A stretch of DNA of 64,000 nt, taken from positions 1 through 64,000 of the forward strand of contig CAYLIP010000003.1 of NCBI GenBank assembly GCA_964383855.1, written 5' to 3'. Of the stretch, positions 48,869-57,703 are shown piece by piece. How positions within the stretch are numbered: the stretch's first letter is position 1; each line of letters starts with the position of its first letter. The DNA comes from CAZHAC01 sp964383855 (GTDB lineage Bacteria > Chloroflexota > Dormibacteria > Dormibacterales > Dormibacteraceae). The notes under the pieces were generated by a model that ran no database searches, was not told where the DNA came from, and saw nothing but the letters and a program-made list of their open reading frames with translations. The translations under genes were made by a program, and so were the position numbers.

Positions 48869-49714
48869 TCAGCGCGAGAACTGACCTGAGGGCCCGGAGA
48901 CCAGGACCGGAAACTCCTCCACGGTTCGGAACCCGAGCGCGTCGTAGAGCGGCTTCCCGGCCGGGGTGGCCATCAGGTAGAAGCGCCGCGCCCCGGCCGC
49001 CGAGTGGTGCGCCAGGGCGGCGGAGAGGACCGACCTTCCGGCTCCACGGCGCTGCCACCGCGCCGGGGTCGCCATCGACCACACCCCGACCGTTTCACCG
49101 CCGGTGGTGGTGACCGCGCTCTGGGGAACGCCGTCTTGGGACGCGATGAAGAACGCGATGTCGGGTGCCTGCAGAAGTGACGGTGCCGCAAAAGCGCGCG
49201 CCACCCAAACCCTGTCGAGGTCGAAAGCGGAGGCGATCAGGCCGGCCAGGACGGCCATCCGCTCCGGCGTGCGGACCCGCTCCACGGTGAAGCCGCGGTC
49301 ATCCGCCGGCGCGACCGGGGCCTCGAGCACCATGAGCGGCGCCAGGCCGGTCTCCGTGAGGCCCCTTTTGCGGGCCTGGGGCAGCACCCACTCGGCGGCG
49401 GCGCCGGAGGCCATGAAGACGGCCGGCAGGGAGAGCTCTTCGAGGCGCTCGAGAAAGCTCACGAAAGCCGCCTCCTCCTCGACGCCGCCATCGATGAGCG
49501 CAATGTTGAAGTCCGCCGAGGGACCCCCGGTCACCGTCAGAAGGGCGCGCCCGCGAAGCCAGAGCTCGGCGTGCTCGGACCAGCCGGCCATGTTCAGCAA
49601 AGCCCTGCGTGCCTCCGCCCACAGCGCCCCCGCTGGGACCACGAGAGCAGTCGAGCAGACGCGTGATGGACCGTCAAGCGCCGTGCGGCCGCGAGTAATC
49701 CCTTGCGCCAGCAA
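48869..49714 (-). CDS. GNAT-family N-acetyltransferase
   Basis: Up to 281 residues. The C-terminal half is a GNAT domain: AVTTTGGETVGVWSMATPARWQRRGAGRSVLSAAL includes the acetyl-CoA pyrophosphate loop RRGAGRS (Q/RxxGxG/A), and YLMATPAGKPLYDALGFR is the motif B end. The N-terminal half has a degenerate GNAT-like pattern, so it may be a double-GNAT protein. The TTG start lies in a hairpin (49701-49716) and could be later. Substrate unknown. Confidence 0.82.
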   Translation of the reverse strand: MLAQGITRGRTALDGPSRVCSTALVVPAGALWAEARRALLNMAGWSEHAELWLRGRALLTVTGGPSADFNIALIDGGVEEEAAFVSFLERLEELSLPAVFMASGAAAEWVLPQARKRGLTETGLAPLMVLEAPVAPADDRGFTVERVRTPERMAVLAGLIASAFDLDRVWVARAFAAPSLLQAPDIAFFIASQDGVPQSAVTTTGGETVGVWSMATPARWQRRGAGRSVLSAALAHHSAAGARRFYLMATPAGKPLYDALGFRTVEEFPVLVSGPSGQFSR

Positions 49715-50247
49715 GGCGCGAGCGAGACGCCCGGTCCCAGGCGCTGCGGGCCTTCGAGCGCCTGGAGAGCGGGCCTAGCCGGCTACGGGGTCAGGCCGGG
49801 CTGACGCGCCGCCTCCCGGCGGTCGCCCTGGCCGCCGCGTTCGGTTCACGCCGCCGCGCCGCGCTTGTCAAGCGGAGTTGCGATGTCCCGGGCGGCCCTG
49901 GGCCGGCACCGCCGCCGCCACGCCTTGCGTGAGCGCGATGACGCGCCGGCCGGCTCTCGCGGCGGTTCCGTACAGGCGGTGCCCATCAGGGACTGGGTGA
50001 CTGACCCAGGCAGGCCGGGACATCTATCTATTAGCTGGGCCCCCGGCCCATCGCAGACTGCGAGCCGCAAAAGGAATGGAGGGCCGACGCCGGAAGTGAT
50101 ACGACGAGCAGTCCTGCCGCCACCCGCGCCCATCAGCCCGGGCGACCGCCCGCGGTCGGGGCTGACCCGCGTGTCTCCGCCCGGAAGCCGGCGCGGACCG
50201 CACCAGCTCGGCCACCAGGCCCCAATTTCAGTTCTAGGAGCCAGCCC
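49715..50247. other. 533-bp region upstream of the tad operon
   Basis: No Flp pilin or other small gene found on either strand. It contains three hairpins on the plus strand: CTGGGT/ACCCAG (49993-50009), TGGGCC/GGCCCA (50036-50051) and a longer one, CAGCCC/GGGCTG enclosing GACCG/CGGTC (50134-50164). This looks like a structured leader of the tad transcript. An AT-rich patch ATCTATCTATTAG (50022-50034) could be part of a promoter. Confidence 0.5.
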
Positions 50248-51072
50248 ATGGCAACCTCGCGAACCGTAGTTTCCCCCCTCAGCACCGAGGTCTCCCCTCG
50301 CCGCCGAAACATCTTCGTGATCGGCGTCGGGCTGGCCGTGGGCGCCTTTCTGCTGACGTTCCTGCTCGGCTCGGTCCTGCTCACGCGGGCCGAGATCTCG
50401 GGCGGCGTCAATGTGGTCGTCGCCAACACCGACATCGCACCGCGGCAGTCGCTCACGCCCGAGATGGTCAGCGTGGTCAGCTACCCCTCCAAGCTGGCGC
50501 CGGCGGGCGCCGTCACCACGGTTGGTGCCGCGGTTGGCAAGTTCCCGCTGGTCGCGATCGCCAAGAACCAGCCGCTGACGACCGGCCTCCTGGCCGCCTC
50601 ATCTGAGCTGGTGACCCCGGCCACCAACCAGTACCTGCCCATCCCGCATGGGTACATCGCGCTCACGATCCCGACCTCCGAGCTGGAGGGCGTCGCCGGT
50701 TACATCGCGGCCGGCGACTACATCGACGTGATCGCGACCGTGAACACTGCCACCTTCGGTCAGCAGAACAGCAAGCAGGTTGCCAAGACTGTTTTCACGA
50801 ACCTGCACGTGATCCGGGTGGGACCGCAGAGCGCGAGCAAGGACAGCACCGCGGCCGGCGTCTCCTCCAGCCTCACCGTCGTCATCAACTCGTGCGACGC
50901 CGAGATGCTGAACTGGCTGGTCGGCAACGCCTCTCTCAAGTACGAGCTGCGCTCATACAAGGACTACGCTCCCGCCGCCACCGCACCCGATCCGGCCTGC
51001 CCGAATGCGGGCGGCAGCGCGGGCATCGGGCCCGCCAACGTGGATGGGCGCTTCGGGTTCACCAAGATCTGA
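50248..51072 (+). CDS. cpaB: Flp pilus assembly protein CpaB/RcpC
   Basis: 274 residues. N-terminal transmembrane helix (IGVGLAVGAFLLTFLLGSVLL), SAF domain with VVVANTDIAPRQSLTPEMVSVVSYP, then the RcpC domain with PIPHGYIALTIPTSELEGVAGYIAAGDYIDVIATV. First gene of the tad operon. In didermes CpaB works with the secretin; here no secretin is in view, so it probably acts as a wall-spanning part of a monoderm pilus. Starts after a structured leader. Confidence 0.9.
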   Translation: MATSRTVVSPLSTEVSPRRRNIFVIGVGLAVGAFLLTFLLGSVLLTRAEISGGVNVVVANTDIAPRQSLTPEMVSVVSYPSKLAPAGAVTTVGAAVGKFPLVAIAKNQPLTTGLLAASSELVTPATNQYLPIPHGYIALTIPTSELEGVAGYIAAGDYIDVIATVNTATFGQQNSKQVAKTVFTNLHVIRVGPQSASKDSTAAGVSSSLTVVINSCDAEMLNWLVGNASLKYELRSYKDYAPAATAPDPACPNAGGSAGIGPANVDGRFGFTKI

Positions 51073-51107
51073 TGAGCTCTCGGATCGCTCGGGACCGGCG
51101 GTGACCG

Positions 51108-52439
51108 ATGCTGCAGAGAAGCTACGACCCCAAGGCGCAGGAACGATTGCAGCCGGCTGACGCGATGTCCGGGGAGACATGGCGCAATCGTTCCGGCCGG
51201 TTTGTCAAGGCGCGGCCCGCGGAACTGCTCCGGCGCGTGGCCCTGCTGGCCTCGGCCAGCGTTTTCGCGGCGGCGCCGGATGACCGGCTGCGCGCCCTGG
51301 CCCGCCGCCTCCGCGCGCTCGAGGTGCCCGCCGGGACCGTCGTGCTGAGCCCCGGTGAGCCCAGCGGCAGCATCTTTTTCATCAGCTCCGGCAGTGCTCG
51401 CGTGGAGGCAACCGCCCCAGGCGGCGCCACCGTCCCGGTCTATCAACTGGGCCGGGGTGACTTCTTCGGAGAGGGCGCCCTGATCTCCGACGAACCGAGC
51501 CGCGTGACCGTGGTCGCGAACTCCGACCTGAGCCTGCTCCTGCTCGACCGGCAGAGCTTCTACTCGGTGTTGAGGGCGGATCTCGAGATCGCCGACGACC
51601 TGAGCCGGATCCACACCCAGCGAAGCGCGGCCGCCGATCAGGCGCTGGCGGCGCACGCGGAGGCGGACGGCGGGCCCCGAGGCGGATCGCTGGTCTCGGT
51701 CTACTCACCCAAGGGAGGCGTCGGCCGCTCGATGGTCGCCCTCAACCTGGCCGCGCAGCTGGCCGCCGTCTATCCGCACGAGGTCGTCCTCCTCGATCTC
51801 TCCTTCCCCTTCAACCACATCGCGCTTATGGCCAACCTGGTGCCGCCCACCAGCCTCGCCCGAGTCGGGCAGGCGCCCAAGTCGGACTTCGAGAGCCGGT
51901 TGGCGAGCGCGATCATCCAGCACCCGAGCGGGCTTCGCGTGCTCGCGACGGTGCTCAAGAACGAGGAGATCGAGCTCCTGAGCCCGGGGCTGATACTGGC
52001 CGCGCTCGACGTCCTCCGGGCCGATCACCGCTACGTGATCGCGGACCTGAGTCCGGCGCTCAACGAGATCGCGCTCAGCATCTTCGACCGCAGCCACGAC
52101 ATCGTCGTGGTCGTCACGCCCGAGCTGACCGCGGCCAAGGCCGGCGGCGACCTGATCGAGATCCTCCGCCGGCTCGGGATTGCGGCCGACCGGATCTCGG
52201 TCGCCCTCAACAACCGCGCTCCCAAGCCCCCCGTCACCCGAGAGGCGCTGGAGCGCCTGCTGCACCACCGGGCGGCGGTCGAGATCGGTTACGAGGGCAA
52301 CAAGCTCGACGAGGCGGTCTTCCGGGGATCGGTGCCCGTCCTGGACGAGCCCGGCGGGGAGATGGCGCGCGCGATGAGGCAGCTCGGCGGCATCCTGGAA
52401 TCGCACATCGAACCGGCGGCGGCGGTGTCCCGTGGCTGA
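51108..52439 (+). CDS. Cyclic-nucleotide-binding domain fused to CpaE/TadZ-like ATPase
   Basis: 443 residues. Residues about 45-165 form a cNMP-binding (Crp-type) barrel with phosphate-binding cassette DFFGEGALISDEPSRVTVVA, where Gly121, Glu122 and Arg132 are in place. Residues about 190-435 are a MinD/CpaE-type domain: VYSPKGGVGRSMVALNLA, VVLLDLSFPFNHIALM, YVIADLSPALNE. The signature lysine Lys202 is present but the P-loop lysine is Arg207 (GRS for GKT), so ATP hydrolysis may be lost, as in some TadZ proteins. It probably positions the pilus and responds to a nucleotide. An ATG at 51165 is an alternative start. Confidence 0.87.
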   Translation: MLQRSYDPKAQERLQPADAMSGETWRNRSGRFVKARPAELLRRVALLASASVFAAAPDDRLRALARRLRALEVPAGTVVLSPGEPSGSIFFISSGSARVEATAPGGATVPVYQLGRGDFFGEGALISDEPSRVTVVANSDLSLLLLDRQSFYSVLRADLEIADDLSRIHTQRSAAADQALAAHAEADGGPRGGSLVSVYSPKGGVGRSMVALNLAAQLAAVYPHEVVLLDLSFPFNHIALMANLVPPTSLARVGQAPKSDFESRLASAIIQHPSGLRVLATVLKNEEIELLSPGLILAALDVLRADHRYVIADLSPALNEIALSIFDRSHDIVVVVTPELTAAKAGGDLIEILRRLGIAADRISVALNNRAPKPPVTREALERLLHHRAAVEIGYEGNKLDEAVFRGSVPVLDEPGGEMARAMRQLGGILESHIEPAAAVSRG

Positions 52440-52457
52440 GCCGAGGGCGGTCGCCCC

Positions 52458-53872
52458 GTGCTGAGCATCTCCAGGTTCACTGCCCAGGGCCGGCGCCGGC
52501 GCTACAGCGCGCGCCTGCGCACCGCTCTCGACCTGGCGGCCTCGGCGGACGGGCGGGTCGAGCCGCTCGACATCGAGGCGCATTCGGACGAGGTCCTCTC
52601 GGTTCTGCGTCAGCTCGCGGCAGGCTCGAGCGCGACGTCTCCCACCTCGCTGCGGTTGATGAACGCCGTCCTCGACGGCAGCGCCGGGCCCACGCTCCTG
52701 GACCAGCTCAGCCACAACCGGGCGGACGTCAGGAAGGCCGCGGCCCAGGCCTGCGGGCTCCTGCAGTTGGAGATCGCGGTACCGGTCCTTGCGGTCCTCG
52801 TCTCCGATCGCGACCGCAGCGTTCGGGTGGCGGCGACCGCGGCGCTGGGCCGGATCGGAGGACATCGCGCCGCCGATGCGCTGATGCGCGCACTGCGCTC
52901 ACGGCGCCTCCCGATGTACCGGCTCGTGATCGCGCTGGCCCAGGCCGCACCCGACTTCTACCTCGAGGCCGGGCTCCTCGACGAGGGCGACCAGGACCTG
53001 GCGCCGTGGCTGGCGATCGCGCTCGGCCTGCGCCGGCGCTCGGTGGGTCGCGGGCTCCTCGTGCAGCTGCTGGAGGCGGACGACGCGCGCGTGCGCGCGT
53101 GCGCCTGCCGGGCGCTCGCCTGGAGCGGCAACCCGGTCTACGCCCCGCTGCTGATCGAGCGGCTGCGCGACGGCGAAGCGTCCGTCCGCGAGGCCGCGGC
53201 GCGGGCGCTCCGGCGATTCCCCAATCCCAACGTGGCGGCGGCCGTGGCCGGCCTGATCGGGACCCAGACGCCACCCACGGCGGCCATCCTGCGCGGCCTG
53301 CTGGCGCGCGTCGACCGGACCTGCGGGACCAGCTTCCTGGCCCCGTCGGCGGCGGAGGCGCCGGTGACCAGGGTCGCGCCGGCCCCGGCGCCGGCGGCGC
53401 CCATCTCCATCCCGCTGCAGCTGCCCCGCCCCCTCCCGGACCCGGCGCCGCCCAGCTCGCCCGCGCGTCGGTCGGCGAGCCCGGCNNNNNNNNNNNNNNN
53501 NNNNNNNNNNNNNNNNNNNNNNNNNNNNNNNNNNNNNNNNNNNNNNNNNNNNNNNNNNNNNNNNNNNNNNNNNNNNNNNNNNNNNCCCTCCCGGACCCGG
53601 CGCCGCCCAGCTCGCCCGCGCGTCGGTCGGCGAGCCCGGCGGCTGCCACGCCGCAGGCAGCTGTCACGACTCCGGCCCCTGCCGAGCGGCCGCGGCCCGT
53701 GGAGCACTCTCCGCTCCACGCCCTGAAGCGCATCATCCGGCGCCGGCCCCAGCCGCCGTCCCAGGAGGTCACCCCGATGCCCACCGCCTTCCCGCCGAGC
53801 AGTGGCCTCGGCCACTACCAGCCCGACCCCTCCCTGCTCGACGATGAGCCGCAGCCGCGGGTGGTGCCGTGA
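52458..53872 (+). CDS. HEAT-repeat protein of the tad operon, interrupted by assembly gap
   Basis: GTG start. Residues about 75-290 are HEAT/PBS-like helical repeats, for example HNRADVRKAAAQACGLL, SVRVAATAALGRIGGHRAADALMRAL and ASVREAAARALRRFPNP. A Pro/Ala-rich tail follows. The gene contains 100 N flanked by identical 55-base copies. Removing the gap and one copy gives one intact frame of 419 residues ending at 53872, where its TGA overlaps the GTG of cpaF. HEAT repeats are protein-binding scaffolds, so it may link the CNB-CpaE protein to the motor. Confidence 0.75.
53431..53640. repeat. Scaffold gap (100 N) flanked by identical 55-base direct copies
   Basis: Bases 53431-53485 and 53586-53640 are the same 55-base sequence, on either side of N at 53486-53585. 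Equal k-mer-length ends at a fixed-size gap are typical of a scaffolder joining contigs that in fact overlap. A real 55-base tandem repeat would break the frame. Confidence 0.85.
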
Positions 53873-55305
53873 GCCTTCGCCAGCGGCTGGCCGAAAGGGG
53901 CGATCCATGGGACGGCCTCGAGGTGCAGGACGAGCCGGAGCTCGCCGTGGTCCCCACCGAGGAGCCGGAGACGCAGAGGCGCGAGAGGGAAAATCGCCCC
54001 GCCGGGCGCGCGCCGCTGTCCGCCGAGCTGGTCAAGGCTCGCTCCCAGATCCACGACCTGCTGGTCGAACGGCACGCGGACGAGGTGGACATCACCGATC
54101 GCGGCCGCATCCGGGTTGCCATCCAGCAGGTCACGGACGCCTACGTGCGCAGCCACGGCCTGATCCTCAGCCGGGCCGACTACGCCAGTCTGCTCGCCTC
54201 CCTGGTCGACCTCGTGCTCGGCCTGGGGCCGCTCGAGCCCCTGCTCGAGGACCAGGAGATCACCGAGATCATGATCAACCGGCCCGACCAGGTCTTCGTC
54301 GAGCGCAACGGCCGCACCGTCCTCACCAACGTCGCTTTCGAGAGCGACACGCACCTGAAGCAGGTGATCGACCGCATCGTCAGCTCGATCGGGCGCCGAG
54401 TCGACGAGAGCTCTCCCATGTGTGACGCCCGGCTCAAGGACGGCTCGCGGGTCAACGTCATCCTGCCGCCGCTGGTGCCGCGCGGCGCCTGTCTCACGAT
54501 CCGGAAGTTCGGCCAGGGCCGGCTGGAGGGTGACGGCCTGATCCGCATCGGCGCCGCGACGCCCGAGATGATGCGGTACCTGGCGGCGGCGGTTCGGAGC
54601 CGGATGAGCATCCTCGTTTCCGGCGGGACGTCGTCGGGCAAGACCACGCTCCTCAACATCCTGTCCGGCTACGTCCCGACCGACGAGCGCGTGATCACGA
54701 TCGAGGACTCGGCCGAGCTCCAGCTCCGGCAGGAGCACCTGATCACGATGGAGTCACGGCCGCCCAACGTCGAGGGCGAGGGTGCCATCAGCATCCGCGA
54801 CCTGGTCCGCAACTCACTGCGAATGCGGCCCGACCGGATCATCGTCGGCGAATGCCGCGGGGCCGAGGCGCTGGACATGCTCCAGGCGATGAACACCGGC
54901 CACGAGGGCTCGATGAGCACGGTCCACGCCAACACCCCGGCGGACGCCATCAGCCGGCTGGAAACGATGGTGCTGATGGGCGGCACCGATCTCCCCTCGA
55001 GGGCGATCCTGAAGCAGATCGCGTCGGCCATCGACATCGTCGTGCAGGTCTCGCGGATGCGCGGCGGCGACCGCAAGATCGTCAGCATCGCCGAGGTCGC
55101 CGGCCTGGCCGACGGCGAGGTCCAGCTGCATGAGCTCTTCGAATTCCGCCAGGTGGGCGTCACCGCCGACGGCCGGCCGCGCGGCTTCCACCGAGCCACC
55201 GGGAACACCTCCCTGCACCTCGAGCATTTCGCGGCCAGCGGGGAGGCCCTGCCCGAGGACCTCTTCACCGCAACGGCGGCTCCGCCGCAGGGGGTGCTCC
55301 AGTGA
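53869..55305 (+). CDS. cpaF: CpaF/TadA-type pilus motor ATPase (first copy)
   Basis: 478 residues, hexameric secretion ATPase that powers Tad pilus assembly. The N-terminal domain (about 50-150) has VDLVLGLGPLEPLLEDQEITEIMIN. The core has Walker A SGGTSSGKTT (Lys258), the Asp/Glu box with ITIEDSAELQL, the Walker B region RMRPDRIIVGECRGAEALDMLQAMNTGHEGSM and the His box STVHANTP. GTGA overlaps join it to the HEAT gene before and tadB after. Confidence 0.95.
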   Translation: MSLRQRLAERGDPWDGLEVQDEPELAVVPTEEPETQRRERENRPAGRAPLSAELVKARSQIHDLLVERHADEVDITDRGRIRVAIQQVTDAYVRSHGLILSRADYASLLASLVDLVLGLGPLEPLLEDQEITEIMINRPDQVFVERNGRTVLTNVAFESDTHLKQVIDRIVSSIGRRVDESSPMCDARLKDGSRVNVILPPLVPRGACLTIRKFGQGRLEGDGLIRIGAATPEMMRYLAAAVRSRMSILVSGGTSSGKTTLLNILSGYVPTDERVITIEDSAELQLRQEHLITMESRPPNVEGEGAISIRDLVRNSLRMRPDRIIVGECRGAEALDMLQAMNTGHEGSMSTVHANTPADAISRLETMVLMGGTDLPSRAILKQIASAIDIVVQVSRMRGGDRKIVSIAEVAGLADGEVQLHELFEFRQVGVTADGRPRGFHRATGNTSLHLEHFAASGEALPEDLFTATAAPPQGVLQ

Positions 55306-56228
55306 TCATCGTCGTCGTCCTGCTGGCGGCCACCTCGGCGCTCGGCGTGCTGCTCACGCTCAGCGCACTGCTCGATCGCCAGGTGGCGACCGCCCCCGGG
55401 TTGCCGGGGACTTCCGCGGGCGGCGGGCTCACCTCGGTCTTCACGCCCCTCACCGATCGCCTGCTGCGCAGGCGCCGGGACCGGCCGTCGAGCACGCTCG
55501 TCGACCGGCTGGCGCAGGCCGATGTCAAGCTGCGGCCCTATGAGTTCCTGCTGGTGCAGCTCGGGTGCGCCGGGCTGCTGGCCACGGCGGCCCTCCTGCG
55601 CTTCGGTCTGGGCGTCCAGGTGATCGTGTTCGGCCTGGCCGGCTACGTCCTGCCGCTACTCTTCCTCGCCTACCGCCGCGGCCGGCGCCAGCGCGCCATC
55701 TCAGAACAGCTGCCGGACACGCTCGCCCTGCTCTCGAGTGGCCTCAAGGCCGGGTATTCCTTTCCGCAAGCGATCGACAACGTGTCCCGCCGGGCGAACC
55801 AGCCAACCTCCGACGAGTTCGCGCGGGTCGTCCGGGAGATGCAGATCGGAAGGTCGCCCGAGCAGGCACTCCTGAACCTCGTCCGGCGCGTCGAGAGCGA
55901 AGACATGGACCTGGTGATCACCGCGGTCGTCATCAACAGCCAGGTCGGCGGCAACCTGGCCCGCATCCTGGACGGCATCCAGGAGACGATCCGGGAACGG
56001 GTCAGGGTCGAGGGCCAGATCGCCGCGCTGACGGCGCAGGCAAGGGCGTCGGGCATCATCATCACAGGCCTCCCCTTCGCGGTCGCGCTGCTCCTCTACT
56101 TCGTCGCGCCGGCCTACTTCCAGCCCATGCTCTCGAACGTCGTGGGCTGGGTCCTCTTCGGGCTCTGCCTGGTCTCGATCGCGATCGGCAATGTCTTCGT
56201 CAGGCGGATAGCAAGGATCGACGTCTGA
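55302..56228 (+). CDS. tadB: TadB-type pilus inner-membrane platform protein
   Basis: 308 residues. N-terminal helix (IIVVVLLAATSALGVLLTL), paired helices at about 85-125, the T2SSF domain with LPDTLALLSSGLKAGYSFPQAIDNVSRRANQP and VITAVVINSQVGGNLARILDGIQETIRERVRVEGQI, and two C-terminal helices. Forms the platform with TadC above the CpaF hexamer. Stop and next start overlap (TGATG). Confidence 0.94.
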   Translation: MIIVVVLLAATSALGVLLTLSALLDRQVATAPGLPGTSAGGGLTSVFTPLTDRLLRRRRDRPSSTLVDRLAQADVKLRPYEFLLVQLGCAGLLATAALLRFGLGVQVIVFGLAGYVLPLLFLAYRRGRRQRAISEQLPDTLALLSSGLKAGYSFPQAIDNVSRRANQPTSDEFARVVREMQIGRSPEQALLNLVRRVESEDMDLVITAVVINSQVGGNLARILDGIQETIRERVRVEGQIAALTAQARASGIIITGLPFAVALLLYFVAPAYFQPMLSNVVGWVLFGLCLVSIAIGNVFVRRIARIDV

Positions 56229-57160
56229 TGCCGATTTCGATGTTGCCGCTGGTGCTCGGCCTGGTCGCCGCCGGCGGCCTGCTGGCCGCCTTCCTCGCCG
56301 TCGCCACCGTCAAGCCGAGCCAGGCCGACATCCTCGAGCGCCGCGTGCGCAGGTACGAGGGTGAGCAGCCGCTGTCGCTCGAAGAGCTGGAGCTGCGCGC
56401 GCCCTTCGTCGAGAGGGTGGTGCGGCCGGCCATCGTGCGGACCAGCGAGCTGCTCACGCGGCGAACCCCCGAGGCGACGCGGGCCGAGCTCAACCGGAGG
56501 CTCAACCTCGCCGGCCGCCCCCTCGGCTTGACGGCGGCCGAGTTCACGGTGACGCGATACCTGCTCGCCATCGTGCTCGCGGCGGGCGCCGTCGCGGCGG
56601 ACGTGCTGGCCGGCGCCACCCCGCTCACCGCGATCCTCGTCGTGCTGCTGGGGGCGGCCACCGGCTTCTTCGGCCCCCCCGTGTTCCTTCGCTTCGCAAC
56701 CACGTCGCGAAGCGCCAAGATCCGGCGCTCGCTGCCCAATGCCCTGGACCTCCTGGTGGTGACCGTGGAGGCCGGCCTCAGCTTCGAGGCCGCCATGGCA
56801 CGCGTCGCCGAGAAGTACCGCAACCCGCTGTCGGAGGAGTTCGCGCGCGTGCTCCAGGAGACCCGGCTCGGCCGGTCCCGCTGGGAGGCGATGGAGGACA
56901 TGGCGTCGCGCTGCGAGGTGGACGAGCTCTCCAGCTTCGTCCAGGCGGTGCTCCAGTCGGAGCAGCTCGGCACACCGATCGCGCAGATCCTTCGCGTGCA
57001 GGCGGAGGAGATGCGCAGGCGGCGCTTGCAGCGCGCCCAGATCAAGGGCGCGCGGGCGTCGCTGAAGATGCTGCTTCCCATGGTGCTCTTCATATTCCCC
57101 ACGATCTGGGTGATCCTGCTCGGCCCGGCCGCCCTCTACGTGGCGAGGGTCTTCAGGTAA
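56228..57160 (+). CDS. tadC: TadC-type pilus inner-membrane platform protein
   Basis: 310 residues. MLPLVLGLVAAGGLLAAFLAV helix, central helix pair, T2SSF domain with LPNALDLLVVTVEAGLSFEAAMARVAEKYRNPLSEEFARVLQE and VQAVLQSEQLGTPIAQILRVQAEEMRRRR, and a final helix MVLFIFPTIWVILLGPAALYV. Standard partner of TadB. The frame continues upstream, but the ATG overlapping the tadB stop is the natural start. Confidence 0.94.
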   Translation: MPISMLPLVLGLVAAGGLLAAFLAVATVKPSQADILERRVRRYEGEQPLSLEELELRAPFVERVVRPAIVRTSELLTRRTPEATRAELNRRLNLAGRPLGLTAAEFTVTRYLLAIVLAAGAVAADVLAGATPLTAILVVLLGAATGFFGPPVFLRFATTSRSAKIRRSLPNALDLLVVTVEAGLSFEAAMARVAEKYRNPLSEEFARVLQETRLGRSRWEAMEDMASRCEVDELSSFVQAVLQSEQLGTPIAQILRVQAEEMRRRRLQRAQIKGARASLKMLLPMVLFIFPTIWVILLGPAALYVARVFR

Positions 57161-57166
57161 AAGCCG

Positions 57167-57703
57167 ATGTCCAGGTCCCGCGGCCAGTCAATGGTCGAGT
57201 TCGCGATCCTCTCGCCCATCCTCCTGCTGCTGGTGTCGGGGATGCTGGACCTCGGCCGCGCTTACTACTACGAGGTGGTCACGACCGATGCGGCGCGGGA
57301 TGCCGCGCGGTTTGCGATCGGATATTCCGCGGCCTCCGGAGCCGCCGTGGGCCCGGGAATCGGAAGCGTCTGCGACCGGGCGACGGCCGACCTCGCAAAC
57401 GTGACCCTGATGGGCACCTCGATCGGCAACGTCAGGTGCGTCACCACGACCAGCCTGCCCGGCACCTCGCGACCCTTCTACCCGGCCGGCTCGGTGCCCG
57501 CGCCCTCGGCCAACCAGGCGGTGGTCGTCGTCTACTGCCCGGCCGGCGGTGATTGCTCCACCACGGCGGCTTCGCCCACCAACCAGAAGCTGTCGGTGAC
57601 CGTCTACTACGGCTTCTCACTCCTGACGCCGGGCATGAACAACATGGTCGGCGGCAGCCTGCTCACCTTCCAGAACACTGCGGTGATGACATCGCTGTGG
57701 TGA
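57167..57703 (+). CDS. TadE-like pseudopilin (first)
   Basis: 178 residues. SRGQSMVEFAILSPILLLLVSGMLDLGRAYYY is the TadE signature: short basic leader, Glu at position 5 after the Gly, and a hydrophobic helix. The rest is extracytoplasmic with four cysteines. Probably processed by a prepilin peptidase that is not encoded in this window. Overlaps the next gene (GTGA). Confidence 0.92.
   Translation: MSRSRGQSMVEFAILSPILLLLVSGMLDLGRAYYYEVVTTDAARDAARFAIGYSAASGAAVGPGIGSVCDRATADLANVTLMGTSIGNVRCVTTTSLPGTSRPFYPAGSVPAPSANQAVVVVYCPAGGDCSTTAASPTNQKLSVTVYYGFSLLTPGMNNMVGGSLLTFQNTAVMTSLW

Noticed and set aside
53431..53640. Genuine tandem repeat of 55 bases encoding a Pro-rich repeat domain
   Set aside because: 55 is not a multiple of three, so repeats would change frame. 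The exact match to a common assembly k-mer length makes an artefact likelier.
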